Both the position numbers and the translations under genes were made by a program. The notes under the pieces were generated by a model. It made no database searches. It was not told the origin of the DNA and worked only from the letters and a program-made list of their open reading frames with translations. DNA of 64,000 nucleotides from Ctena decussata (taxonomy: Eukaryota; Mollusca; Bivalvia; Lucinida; Lucinidae): contig OZ022499.1 of NCBI GenBank assembly GCA_963989385.1, positions 50,581,757 through 50,645,756 of the forward strand. Direction: 5' to 3'. How positions within the stretch are numbered: position 1 is the stretch's first letter; every line of letters begins with the position of its first letter. This document shows, one piece after another, positions 53,791 through 64,000 of this stretch.

Positions 53791-54647
53791 TACCAACCCC
53801 CCTTTTATAAAATGCAACACCCCAGGGCCTTTAATATGATTAATATGGTATATGAACTGGGCCACTGGGAACAGGGGAGGCTCAAACCTGACTGTGGATC
53901 CATGCAGTTTGACTTCAGCCTCCATTTTGTGCCCAATTCCTCAGGCCGCAGAGCTCCAGATAAGAGGGAGTATTTGATGACTATGAAGGATAATTTATCT
54001 TATTTCTCATTGAAAACAATGTTGTGACCCCTCATCTGAACCGAGGTGGGGTCACAACATATGTTTTTATACAGAATTAACAAAAATTATCCGAAATTAT
54101 CACCAAATACTCCCTCTGATTAAATGGGCTAGCAGGGATTGTGTCTTGTCTGGTGTTGATCACATCTACATGTATTTACAATAATTTTACATTCAATTCA
54201 GCATAGGGTTACAAAACAACAGTCACTGCTTAATGACAAACATGCCTTTCCTGAGATACAGATAAGGTGGGGTCCTGATGGTAATTCTAAGATTTTTCTT
54301 ATTTCTCGAAAACACATGTTGTGACTCCTCATTAGAACCACCGATACAGTTCTGATGAGGGGTCACGATGTATGTTCTCCTCGAGAAATAAGGAAATTTA
54401 TCCCTAAATTATTCCTGTTACCCTTTCTTATCTGCATCATCAACTTTTAAAGTGACCAAGAGCACTTTCCAGGGAGATGTTTCTCACTAGAAGGAATTTC
54501 CCCCATTTAGAACTCTGAAAGGAAAGAATCTGCTCCATTTAGCCCTCATTCCAGAAAGGATTTGCAGTCAAGAAAAGCAAACAAAGTGTCAAAAGTTGTT
54601 TACTTTGTAATAACGGCCAAAAACACGGAACTGCGTCCATTCTCACC
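53791..54647. repeat. Duplicated 3' flank, block 2
   Basis: Near-identical to 51048-51900: the right end of MITE family C (to 53854), family A MITEs at about 53953-54117 and 54262-54437, then the presumed 3' UTR. A few single-base differences (AACACATGTTGTG here, AACACGTTGTG in block 1) separate the copies. Confidence 0.85.
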
Positions 54648-56145
54648 TTAACAGTGATCTGTCTCAAGGGGACAAGAAGGCAGATATTCTGTTACTGGTG
54701 TCAACCTTAGCTGTGTCAAGTCTACTTTACCAGCTACAGCTGCTGTTATGCTGGAAAATGGGGGTGGGATGTGTTCCTTCTTCGACAGACACCCGTCATC
54801 TCCAAGAACTATTTCAGTAAACTGGCTCCTGTCAGTTATAACACTGCCATTGAAATTCCATATGACTTTCCCATCATTACATGCCACTTGAGATTCACAA
54901 GGGCTCAAACTTTTCAGTATATCACACTTTCCAGCAGTAACACCAGCCAGATTGCAGGGTGTTAGTGTCCTTGCATCACGATTATACATAGCCTTGCAAG
55001 AATATTCAGTTGTATCAAGGTTACGGTCGCACTCACCAACAACATAAAACTGGCTACAGTCAGTCAAAATATGGCCACATTTGTCAGGGACTATTTGGTT
55101 AATTTCAAGGCAGGATTTAGAGTCTATCATAACAGCCTCAGGCTGATCTTTATTTAAGTCCACTATGCAACAATAAAGTGTTTCACCTATATCTACATTA
55201 AAAAGTATAAGCATGTCACTGCCACTAACACAAGCATATATACCGGTTTCTTCCTCATTTGTGGCAAATTTCGGTGTACTGCAGATAAAGACCCAGCTTT
55301 TATTAGCATCAAGTTTATAGCAAAGGTTGTAATTTACTGTAATCTCATCTTCGTCAAGATTACGCCCCTTTATGTTAAGAATCAGGTATAAAACTTCATT
55401 ATCAACAGTCAACCATGTATCAGAATAGTATTCAGCATAATGTTCATTCTCTGGAAGATTCTCCAACAGGTGATCAAATGCAATAGATTTGCTTGAGAAG
55501 TCTTTTAGATTATAGAGGTAGAGATGATCATCTTCTGGTACCATAACCGCCAGACTGTCTTTCACACAAGCATACCTCCATAAATATGATTCACCATGTC
55601 TAAGGAGCTTGCTGAATATGTGCTCATCGTTCACAGTTTTAAGATAGTACCACTGATTCTGAGAGGGAACGAAGAGGCACATATCAAAAATTCCCTCTGT
55701 GTATTTCTCTGGAAACTCTGGAGAATAAGCAGCTGTATGTAGGATTTCCTTACATTTTTCAACAATAATCTCTCTTGGTGACAGAGTAAGTACTACATTC
55801 TCCATGACTGATAAATCTTTTTCATTTTGACCTGAATTTTGCCAAACAGCTTCTTCCAATTTGTTTCCTGTATCAAGAAGTTTCTTTACAAGTTTAGCAC
55901 TAATATTATCATTGTCATGTTCTTGTTTCTTCACCACACAGTTCAATTTTTCAATACAATTCCTGAATTCAAATTTCAAATCAACTCTGTATTGTGCTTC
56001 AGATGTCACTGTCAGGTTTTCTAGTAATTCATTAGCAATCACCAAATGTTTGTCAGATATATCTATGTCTAGCCACTTTGAAATGAAAGAAATAATGCTG
56101 GGAATAGAGCAAAACTTGAAAAATCCCTTTGATAAAATGTGGGAC
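54648..56145 (-). pseudogene. Truncated BTB-kelch-like copy 2 (BTB domain missing)
   Basis: Its visible protein is identical to the corresponding part of the complete gene downstream (57731-59764), including LSKGFFKFCSIPS. At 56145 the gene breaks at exactly the same point as copy 1 (after GTGGGACA) and continues into satellite. It has no BTB domain, no native start and no promoter. It could be transcribed only by read-through from the complete gene 1.6 kb upstream in transcription direction. Confidence 0.87.
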
Positions 56146-56873
56146 AAGTTCCAAGGGAAATAACTCAAAAAGTATAAACGCCAGAGTTACCATTCTTGCA
56201 CTTTGCACATCGTCTCATGTTGATTAATATTTATATGAAGTTTCGCGAATATAGCTTGAGCGGTTTTCAAGTTATAGAACGGACACAATTGAAACACAAT
56301 TTTGTGATGGACTAAGTTCCAAGGGAAATAACTCAAAAAATATAAATGCCATAGTTACCATTCTTGCACTCTGCATGTCGTCTCATGTTGATTGATATTT
56401 ATATGAAGTTTCGCGAATATAGCTTGAGCGGTTTTCAAGTTATAGAACGGACACGATTGAAACACAATTTTGTGATGGACTAAGTTCCAAGGGAAATAAC
56501 TCAAAAAGTATAAATGCCAGAGTTACCATTCTTGCACTCTGCACGTTGTCTCATGTTGATTGATATTTATATGAAGTTTCGCGAATATAGCTTGAGCGGT
56601 TTTCAAGTTATAGAACGGACACGATTGAAACACAATTTTGTGATGGACTAAGTTCCAAGGGAAATAACTCAAAAAGTATAAATGCCAGAGTTACCATTCT
56701 TGCACTCTGCACGTCGTCTCATGTTGATTGATATTTATATGAAGTTTCCCGAATATAGCTTGAGCGGTTTTCAAGTTATAGAACGGACACGATTTGTGAC
56801 AGACAGACGGATGGACGGACAGACGCCCGGGGAAAAACAATATGTCTCCAGACCCTAAAGGGGGGAGACATAA
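56146..56873 (+). repeat. Satellite monomers and element end, duplicated block 3
   Basis: Four 168 bp monomers (from about 56147, 56315, 56483, 56651) precede the microsatellite and terminus. The first monomer has the variant AAACGCCAGAGTTACC and CTTTGCAC, matching the monomer at 50319 in block 1. The block is longer than block 2 by 336 bases, exactly two monomers. Confidence 0.85.
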
Positions 56874-57730
56874 TACCAACCCCCCTTTTATAAAATGCAA
56901 CACCCCAGGGCCTTTAATATGATTAATATGGTATATGAACTGGGCCACTGGGAACAGGGGAGGCTCAAACCTGACTGTGGATCCATGCAGTTTGACTTCA
57001 GCCTCCATTTTGTGCCCAATTCCTCAGGCCGCAGAGCTCCAGATAAGAGGGAGTATTTGATGACTATGAAGGATAATTTATCTTATTTCTCATTGAAAAC
57101 AATGTTGTGACCCCTCATCTGAACCGAGGTGGGGTCACAACATATGTTTTTATACAGAATTAACAAAAATTATCCGAAATTATCACCAAATACTCCCTCT
57201 GATTAAATGGGCTAGCAGGGATTGTGTCTTGTCTGGTGTTGATCACATCTACATGTATTTACAATAATTTTACATTCAATTCAGCATAGGGTTACAAAAC
57301 AACAGTCACTGCTTAATGACAAACATGCCTTTCCTGAGATACAGATAAGGTGGGGTCCTGATGGTAATTCTAAGATTTTTCTTATTTCTCGAAAACACAT
57401 GTTGTGACTCCTCATTAGAACCACCGATACAGTTCTGATGAGGGGTCACGATGTATGTTCTCATCGAGAAATAAGGAAATTTATCCCTAAATTATTCCTG
57501 TTACCCTTTCTTATCTGCATCATCAACTTTTAAAGTGACCAAGAACACTTTCCAGGGAGATGTTTCTCACTAGAAGGAATTTCCCCCATTTAGAACTCTG
57601 AAAGGAAAGAATCTGCTCCATTTAGCCCTCATTCCAGAAAGGATTTGCAGTCAAGAAAAGCAAACAAAGTGTCAAAAGTTGTTTACTTTGTAATAACGGC
57701 CAAAAACACGGAACTGCGTCCATTCTCACC
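56874..57730. repeat. Duplicated 3' flank, block 3
   Basis: Same content as 51048-51900 and 53791-54647: MITE family C right end, family A MITEs at about 57037-57200 and 57345-57520, then the 3' flank of the complete gene. This is presumably the parental copy. Confidence 0.85.
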
Positions 57731-59764
57731 TTAACAGTGATCTGTCTCAAGGGGACAAGAAGGCAGATATTCTGTTACTGGTGTCAACCTTAGCTGTGTC
57801 AAGTCTACTTTACCAGCTACAGCTGCTGTTATGCTGGAAAATGGGGGTGGGATGTGTTCCTTCTTCGACAGACACCCGTCATCTCCAAGAACTATTTCAG
57901 TAAACTGGCTCCTGTCAGTTATAACACTGCCATTGAAATTCCATATGACTTTCCCATCATTACATGCCACTTGAGATTCACAAGGGCTCAAACTTTTCAG
58001 TATATCACACTTTCCAGCAGTAACACCAGCCAGATTGCAGGGTGTTAGTGTCCTTGCATCACGATTATACATAGCCTTGCAAGAATATTCAGTTGTATCA
58101 AGGTTACGGTCGCACTCACCAACAACATAAAACTGGCTACAGTCAGTCAAAATATGGCCACATTTGTCAGGGACTATTTGGTTAATTTCAAGGCAGGATT
58201 TAGAGTCTATCATAACAGCCTCAGGCTGATCTTTATTTAAGTCCACTATGCAACAATAAAGTGTTTCACCTATATCTACATTAAAAAGTATAAGCATGTC
58301 ACTGCCACTAACACAAGCATATATACCGGTTTCTTCCTCATTTGTGGCAAATTTCGGTGTACTGCAGATAAAGACCCAGCTTTTATTAGCATCAAGTTTA
58401 TAGCAAAGGTTGTAATTTACTGTAATCTCATCTTCGTCAAGATTACGCCCCTTTATGTTAAGAATCAGGTATAAAACTTCATTATCAACAGTCAACCATG
58501 TATCAGAATAGTATTCAGCATAATGTTCATTCTCTGGAAGATTCTCCAACAGGTGATCAAATGCAATAGATTTGCTTGAGAAGTCTTTTAGATTATAGAG
58601 GTAGAGATGATCATCTTCTGGTACCATAACCGCCAGACTGTCTTTCACACAAGCATACCTCCATAAATATGATTCACCATGTCTAAGGAGCTTGCTGAAT
58701 ATGTGCTCATCGTTCACAGTTTTAAGATAGTACCACTGATTCTGAGAGGGAACGAAGAGGCACATATCAAAAATTCCCTCTGTGTATTTCTCTGGAAACT
58801 CGGGAGAATAAGCAGCTGTATGTAGGATTTCCTTACATTTTTCAACAATAATCTCTCTTGGTGACAGAGTAAGTACTACATTCTCCATGACTGATAAATC
58901 TTTTTCATTTTGACCTGAATTTTGCCAAACAGCTTCTTCCAATTTGTTTCCTGTATCAAGAAGTTTCTTTACAAGTTTAGCACTAATATTATCATTGTCA
59001 TGTTCTTGTTTCTTCACCACACAGTTCAATTTTTCAATACAATTCCTGAATTCAAACTTCAAATCAACTCTGTATTGTGCTTCAGATGTCACTGTCAGGT
59101 TTTCTAGTAATTCATTAGCAATCACCAAATGTTTGTCAGATATATCTATGTCTAGCCACTTTGAAATGAAAGAAATAATGCTGGGAATAGAGCAAAACTT
59201 GAAAAATCCCTTTGATAAAATGTGGGACATATCACTGGTAGATGCTTCTAAGAGCTCTTGTTTGAACAGTACATAGTCATGAAATCTAGTCTCTATAACC
59301 GGAGCAGCTTTCTCCTCAACACTTTGTAAGCTATGACTAACACTAAGAATGTAATATGCTAAACAATTCTTCCTGTTTAATGTGTCTAACATGAACTCAG
59401 CACAGAATTTTTGCAATGATTCTATCAAGAAATATGAACCAAGTTTTACAATACTGCTAACGTTGGCCTCATTAATCTCTATTTCCCCAGTGTAAATAAA
59501 ATCTATTATTGATTCAACAGAAGAAAAGTCTGTTGTAACAGCCGATAAGTCAATGTCTGACATAGATGACTCCTTAAAAGAACCCACCAATAAAGAACGA
59601 AAGTAATCGCTGGCTGCAACCAAAACCCACTTATCAGCTTTTATCTTTGTCTCACCTACCAGTAAAGTTATATCACTGAGCTGTGCTTTAGGCTCCTGCC
59701 GAAGTTTGTTTAAAGCCTTCAGAACTTCCTTACTGTGGGTATCTCTGGATCCAAACATAACCAT
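57731..59764 (-). CDS. BTB-BACK-kelch-like protein, complete tandem parent
   Basis: The 677-residue product has a BTB domain at about 30-130 (LSDITLLVGE, SDYFRSLLVGSF, FIYTGEIEI), BACK at about 135-240 and a degenerate kelch-like C-terminus at about 290-650 ending IPPPFSSITAAVAG. It is a paralogue of 35804-37894, and the last motif is shared. The likely role is a cullin-3 adaptor; substrate unknown. The usual BTB 'HK' before the VL motif is replaced by ADKWVL. ATG 59764 follows an acceptor-like TGTATTTTCCAG (intron end near 59796), implying a 5' UTR intron. The leader contains a tiny upstream frame (ATGGTGATAAACTAG). The coding region is one exon. Two truncated copies follow it downstream. 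Confidence 0.9.
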   Translation of the reverse strand: MVMFGSRDTHSKEVLKALNKLRQEPKAQLSDITLLVGETKIKADKWVLVAASDYFRSLLVGSFKESSMSDIDLSAVTTDFSSVESIIDFIYTGEIEINEANVSSIVKLGSYFLIESLQKFCAEFMLDTLNRKNCLAYYILSVSHSLQSVEEKAAPVIETRFHDYVLFKQELLEASTSDMSHILSKGFFKFCSIPSIISFISKWLDIDISDKHLVIANELLENLTVTSEAQYRVDLKFEFRNCIEKLNCVVKKQEHDNDNISAKLVKKLLDTGNKLEEAVWQNSGQNEKDLSVMENVVLTLSPREIIVEKCKEILHTAAYSPEFPEKYTEGIFDMCLFVPSQNQWYYLKTVNDEHIFSKLLRHGESYLWRYACVKDSLAVMVPEDDHLYLYNLKDFSSKSIAFDHLLENLPENEHYAEYYSDTWLTVDNEVLYLILNIKGRNLDEDEITVNYNLCYKLDANKSWVFICSTPKFATNEEETGIYACVSGSDMLILFNVDIGETLYCCIVDLNKDQPEAVMIDSKSCLEINQIVPDKCGHILTDCSQFYVVGECDRNLDTTEYSCKAMYNRDARTLTPCNLAGVTAGKCDILKSLSPCESQVACNDGKVIWNFNGSVITDRSQFTEIVLGDDGCLSKKEHIPPPFSSITAAVAGKVDLTQLRLTPVTEYLPSCPLETDHC

Positions 59765-59819
59765 CTTGTTGTTTAACCTAGTTTATCACCATAATCTGGA
59801 AAATACATAAATCTCTAAA

Positions 59820-60970
59820 GCTTTACCAGAGCTCCAGGTAAGATTGGGTACTGAGGATAATTGATATAATTTTTCTTATTTATCAATTTCAAAGGGTCAT
59901 TTTATATTTTTAAAGTGATCTTGGAACATGAAATATAAGCAAACCGACAGAATTTTGAAGAGCCACCTTAGCCCAATGTTTTATTTAAGCTGAAAGGGCC
60001 ACTGGATAGTTCAGGTAGCCCTCCTTGCCCTTATTAACACAAAAATGAACAGATAAAGATAAGAATTGTAATTTGAAGTGTAAGCCATGAAGGCTACAGT
60101 ACTTCTGAAAAAGATGAGCACTCAAGGTAATTCTAGGCAAGTTTTTACTTCTCCATAGAAACAAGTTGTGGCCACTTGTTAGAACTAACTTTCCAATGTG
60201 TACTCTTACGAGAAGCTACTTCATGTTATCAGAGTTCGAGATAAAGTGGTGTTTTGAAAATAATTCTGAAACACTTTTTTCTTAATTCTCAACAAAAACA
60301 TATGTTGAGACCCCTCATTAGAACCTTCTCATGTTTCAAAGCTCTAGATAAGAGCGAGTATCTGATGATAATTGAGGGATAATTTTTCTTATTTCTCACT
60401 GAAACCATAAGTTGTGACCCCTTATCTGAACCGTCTCATCGGGACGGTTCAGATGAGGAGTCACAACATATGTTTCTATGCAGAATTAACAAAAATTATA
60501 CTGCCTATTATCCAGAGCTCTGTGTTTTCAAGGAAAAATAAGGTAAACTATCCCTGTATTATCCCAGTTATGCTGTCATGTCTGAAGCATTGAATTGCCA
60601 TTTTATGAAGAAAGAACAGAGAACACCCAGACCAACCATTTTCTGAAACTCCTATTTTTATATCTGAAATACAACTAAAGCGCTGTTGTTGTCCCGAGTT
60701 AGTAAACCCAAATTTTCACAAAAAAGATTTTTGATTAACATTTTAAACTACCTCATGCTGAGCATGTTTTTTCAGCCTTTGTCCAGGATAGCTTTAGACA
60801 AGACTGAGAATCTGATGATAATTGAGGGATAATTTTTCTTATTTCTCATTGAAACCATATGCTGTGACCCTTCATCTGAACCATCTCAGACGAGATGGTT
60901 CAGATGAGGGGCCACAACATATGAGATGGTTCAGATGAGGGATCACAACCTATGTTTTTATGCAGAATTT
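59820..60970. repeat. Cluster of MITE family A copies and fragments
   Basis: Partial copy at 59826-59890 (GAGCTCCAGGTAAGATTGGG). Core fragment at about 60142-60225. Left half at 60233-60335 (GTTCGAGATAAAGTGGTG). Complete copy at 60338-60520 (AAGCTCTAGATAAGAGCGAG to TTATCCAGAGCTC, core CCGTCTCATCGGGACGG). Truncated copy at 60788-60970 whose core repeats GAGATGGTTCAGATGAGG twice and which is cut by the next element. Confidence 0.75.
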
Positions 60971-60972
60971 TA

Positions 60973-62373
60973 AACAAGAGGACCATTGGTTCTGTAGCTC
61001 ACCTGAGTCCATTCAGCCTCAGTACTCTAGGGTAAGTTACTCTAAAGCTATCGGTCAGTTGGTTCTGGAGAAGAAAATTTTTAAAGGTTTTTACCATATA
61101 TGGGCATGACGGCAATGTTGGTCATGAGACGTGGATGTCTGAACAAATTTTCATTTCCTCAACCCCTGGAGGCTCTATAAGAAATTTGGTTTCAAAATTA
61201 GCCCAAGGGCTTTTGAGGAGATTGTTTGATATTGTCAAAATGAGAGAGTTCTGAATCAAAAGTCAAAGAATGACCCTGACCTCTTGTACTCATAAACCTT
61301 CATGTACTCATTAAGATGACTCTAGATACCAATTTTTAGGCCTAAATCTACAAAACTTTCCGTAAAAATCTTATGTTCTTGCATTTTCCCAAATTTGACC
61401 TTGCCGTAAAATGGTCAAGGTCAACCCAAGCTCATAATTTGAATAATATTGATAGTACTCCAGTACCCAATGCTACATACCAAGTTTCAAGGCCATCTGT
61501 TAATTGGTTCTGGAGAAGAAGACTTTTAAAAGTTTTTACCATATATGTGCATGGTGGCCATGTTGGTCATGTAACCTGGACCGCTTGAAAACAAATTTTC
61601 ATTCCCTCAACCCCCGGAGGCTATATATGAAATTTGGTTACAATTGGCCCAGTGATTTTTGAGGAGATTGTTTGAAATTGTCAAAATATGAGAGTTCAGT
61701 GTCAAAGGTCAAAGAATGACCTTTGAACTCTTGTACTCAAAAATCTTCATGTTCTTATTAAGATGACTGTGTAGATACCAACTTTTAGGCCTAAATCTTC
61801 AAAACTTTCCATGAAATCTTATGTTCTAGCATTTTCCCATATTTGACCTTGCCATAAAAAAGGTCAAGGTCAACCCAAGGTCATAATTTGAACAATCTTG
61901 ATAGTACTCCAGTATCCAATGCTACAAATCAAGTTTCAAGGTCATTGGTCAATTCGTTGGTTCTGGAGAAGAAGATTTTTAAAGGTTTTTACCATATATG
62001 GGCGTGGCAGCATGTTGATCATGTGACCTGGACTGTCTGAACAAATTTTTGTTCCTCCTTCCTCTGGATGCCACATATGAAATTTGGTTTCAAAATTGGC
62101 CCCGTGGTTTTTGAGGAGATTGTTTGATATTGTCATAATATGAGAGTTCTGGGTCAAAGGTCAAAGAATAACCTTGACCTCTTGTACTCATAAATCTTCA
62201 TGTTCTCATTAAGATGACCGAGATACCAATTTTTGGATGATATCTTCAAAACTTTCCATGAAATCTTATGTTCTAGCATTTTCCCATATTTGACCTTGCC
62301 ATAAAAAAAGTCAAGGTCAACCCAAGGTCATAATTTGAACAATCTTGATAGTACTCCAGTACCCAATGCTACC
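60973..62373 (+). mobile_element. Tandem-repeat element with ~450 bp monomers, 3' truncated
   Basis: The 5' end ACAAGAGGACCATTGG with GTAGCTCACCTGAG resembles the start of 547-2646. The interior repeats a unit of about 436-455 bases (GGTTCTGGAGAAGAAG at about 61070, 61506 and 61959) containing AAGGTCAACCCAAG and TTTACCATATATGGGC. It breaks off at 62373 without a 3' stem-loop. Open frames here are incidental. Confidence 0.7.
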
Positions 62374-62424
62374 AGGGCTCTCACACCCCTTTTTGGGAAT
62401 GGGGCCGGGGCCTTTAGAATTGGG

Positions 62425-62545
62425 AACAAGGGCTTCGCAAGCGGCGCATAATACGCCCGTTTCAATGTCCTAAAGGAGTTACAGAATGAACAAAATTGTT
62501 TACAAAAGGATAGACAGGCAGACAAAGAGAGGACCACTCTATAAT
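62425..62545 (+). mobile_element. 5' fragment of a GCGCATAATACGCCCG-type element
   Basis: ACAAGGGCTTCGCAAGCGGC with CATAATACGCCCGTTT and GAGTTACAGAATGAACAAAA match the first 120 bases of 21296-22287. The rest is absent. Nothing recognisable follows in 62546-63100. Confidence 0.7.
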
Positions 62546-63101
62546 TAAGTAGAACTGTTGGCAAATCTGACTATACCCCCGCGCTTAACTGCTTAAATCA
62601 AATGGTGTTATTTTCGTAACAAAAAGCATAGAGAGAGAGAGAAATCATTGTTACCATGTATACCAAATATGAATGGTTGCTGTGAAATCTGTTACAAAAA
62701 ATTACATCATTCAAAGTAAAGAGAGAAAGAAAATCGGACAAATACAGGGAAGAAAAATAGCCATCAGAGGAGATGGCAAATCCCCCGACCGAAGACCCCA
62801 TGGGCCTTGGTAAAAAGGGTGCACTTCAAAACACATATTAGTAATATATTGTTGTTCTTTTATGCTTCTGATTGACATTAACTGTTAACAGATGCACGAT
62901 TATCTAACACTCAGACTAAAACAGTATGCTTGACTGCTAAAAAGAGGTAATATCTCAAACAGCCACCATATACACAAATGTATAGCATACGATACATTCA
63001 ACTTTCAAAATGTGTGAATAACTTCTAAAGTACAAGCCCTACAAACCTAATTTTGAGCTCTCTAGTAAGTGAATTTGGACAAAGAATCCAAATCTGGAAA
63101 A

Positions 63102-63122
63102 AAAAAAAAAAAATTTTGTGGG

Positions 63123-63153
<31 letters not shown>
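63102..63153 (+). repeat. Poly(A) then poly(G) low-complexity tract
   Basis: About 16 A, then TTTTGTGGGGGAGG and more than twenty G. Prone to assembly error and able to form G-quadruplexes. Confidence 0.9.
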
Positions 63154-63295
63154 AAGGAGGAGGCACGGGAATGTGGAGGGGTAAGAGAGAGTTAGGAACA
63201 CTGGTAGATATCACAGCATGATCATCAATATTCTAAAAGGTTCATGGTTATTAAAATTCTGGAGCTGGCCAGGGTTATACAGTTATGGAGCAGAG

Positions 63296-64000
63296 ACTCA
63301 AACAGCAGCTCAAACTACCAAAGGGAAATAATTCACTAGGTCTAAAAGCAAGAGTTATCATTCATGTATGAGACAAATTGTCATGACCTGTTATGCATAT
63401 CTGTGAAGTATCATGAAAATATTTCAAAAGGTATTCAAGCTATGTGGCGGACACTTAAAATCATTAAAGGGAAATAACTCCAAAAGTAAGAACGCAAGAG
63501 TTGTCATTCTTGTTCGTGACACATCATCATGACCTGTTCTACATATCTGCGAAGTATCATGAAAATATTCCAAAAGGTATTCAAGTTACAGAGCAGACAC
63601 GAAATCACACCTAAAACCATCAAGGGGAAATAACTCAAAAAGTAAGAAAGCAGGAGTTGTCTTTCTTGTTCGCGACACATCGTCATGACCTGTTCTACAT
63701 ATCTGTGAAGTATCATGAAAATATTCCAAAAGGTATTCAAGTTACAGAGCGGACACGAAATCACACCTAAAACCATCAAGGGGAAATAACTCAAAAAGTA
63801 AGAAAGCAGGAGTTGTCTTTCTTGTTCGCGACACATTGTTATGACCTGTTCTACATATCTGTGAAGTATCATGAAAATATTCCAAAAGGTATTCAAGTTA
63901 TAGAGCTGACACGAAATCATACCTAAAATGATCAAGGGGAAATAACTCAAAAAGTAAGAAAGCAAGAGTTGTCATTCTTGTTCGCGACACACCGTCATGA
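63296..64000 (+). repeat. 156 bp tandem satellite, running off the window
   Basis: Monomers are regular at exactly 156 bases where measured (CAAGGGGAAATAACTC at 63621, 63777, 63933). Shared words are GTAAGAAAGCAGGAGTTGTC, TTCGCGACACATCGTCATGA and TATTCCAAAAGGTATTCAAG. The three-fold repeated protein-like frame on the minus strand is only the satellite. It is probably the core of another Pearl/HINE-like element. Confidence 0.85.

Noticed and set aside
63504..63965. 153-codon minus-strand frame with a three-fold repeated peptide
   Set aside because: It is the translation of the 156 bp satellite (a multiple of three), with no independent coding signal.

Overview
The window looks like nuclear DNA of a bivalve mollusc. 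It is AT-rich and packed with interspersed repeats. Several non-autonomous elements carry arrays of 145-170 bp monomers ending in ACGG-type microsatellites, the architecture described in bivalves as Pearl-like or Helitron/Helentron-associated elements, and the phrase 'aagggaaataactca' recurs. tRNA-headed SINEs, many palindromic MITEs, non-LTR retrotransposon tails and intron-containing host genes are also present. No prokaryotic features (operons, Shine-Dalgarno sites, CRISPR, IS elements) were seen. The species cannot be fixed from sequence alone.

Layout. 1-11 kb: two consecutive exons of a minus-strand ABHD12-like lipase gene (9229-9337 and 3835-3950), with an intron full of repeats. The first 3.5 kb is mostly one tandem-repeat element (547-2646). 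11-35 kb: no host gene recognised. This stretch is nested transposons: a TTAA-flanked 3.3 kb element with 248 bp inverted repeats, a 2.3 kb element with 'accgaaataacc' ends, a 1.6 kb CAGGGTGTCCA element, non-LTR retrotransposon 3' ends, SINEs with clean target duplications and about six MITE families. 35.8-37.9 kb: an intact BTB-BACK-kelch-like gene on the minus strand.

38.2-47.7 kb: a complete, young-looking, minus-strand Gypsy/metavirus-type endogenous retrovirus. It has 336 bp LTRs differing at 2 positions, a 4 bp target duplication ACTG, a primer site matching the 3' end of tRNA-His, gag with two zinc knuckles, and pol (protease, reverse transcriptase, RNase H, integrase). A canonical -1 frameshift heptamer directly before the gag stop joins gag to pol. 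A separate env-like ORF has a furin-type site, a fusion-peptide-like segment and a C-terminal membrane anchor, in the arrangement of baculovirus F and errantivirus Env proteins. Candidate splice signals would make a subgenomic env mRNA. The element landed in the hairpin of a small palindromic MITE, which confirms its borders.

48-60 kb: a second BTB-BACK-kelch-like gene (57731-59764, minus) with two near-identical tandem copies downstream (54.6-56.1 and 51.9-53.4 kb). Both copies lost the BTB domain at the same junction with a 168 bp satellite that came from a tandem-repeat element inserted nearby. 60-64 kb: more MITEs and tandem-repeat elements, the last running off the window.

How the parts relate: the host genes are ABHD12 (lysophospholipid metabolism) and BTB-kelch-like proteins (usually cullin-3 adaptors). 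The rest is mobile DNA, and it has shaped the BTB locus, where satellite-mediated duplication produced truncated copies and a retrovirus sits about 0.3 kb upstream of the first BTB gene in the same orientation. Coordinates of repeats are read by eye and may be off by several bases.
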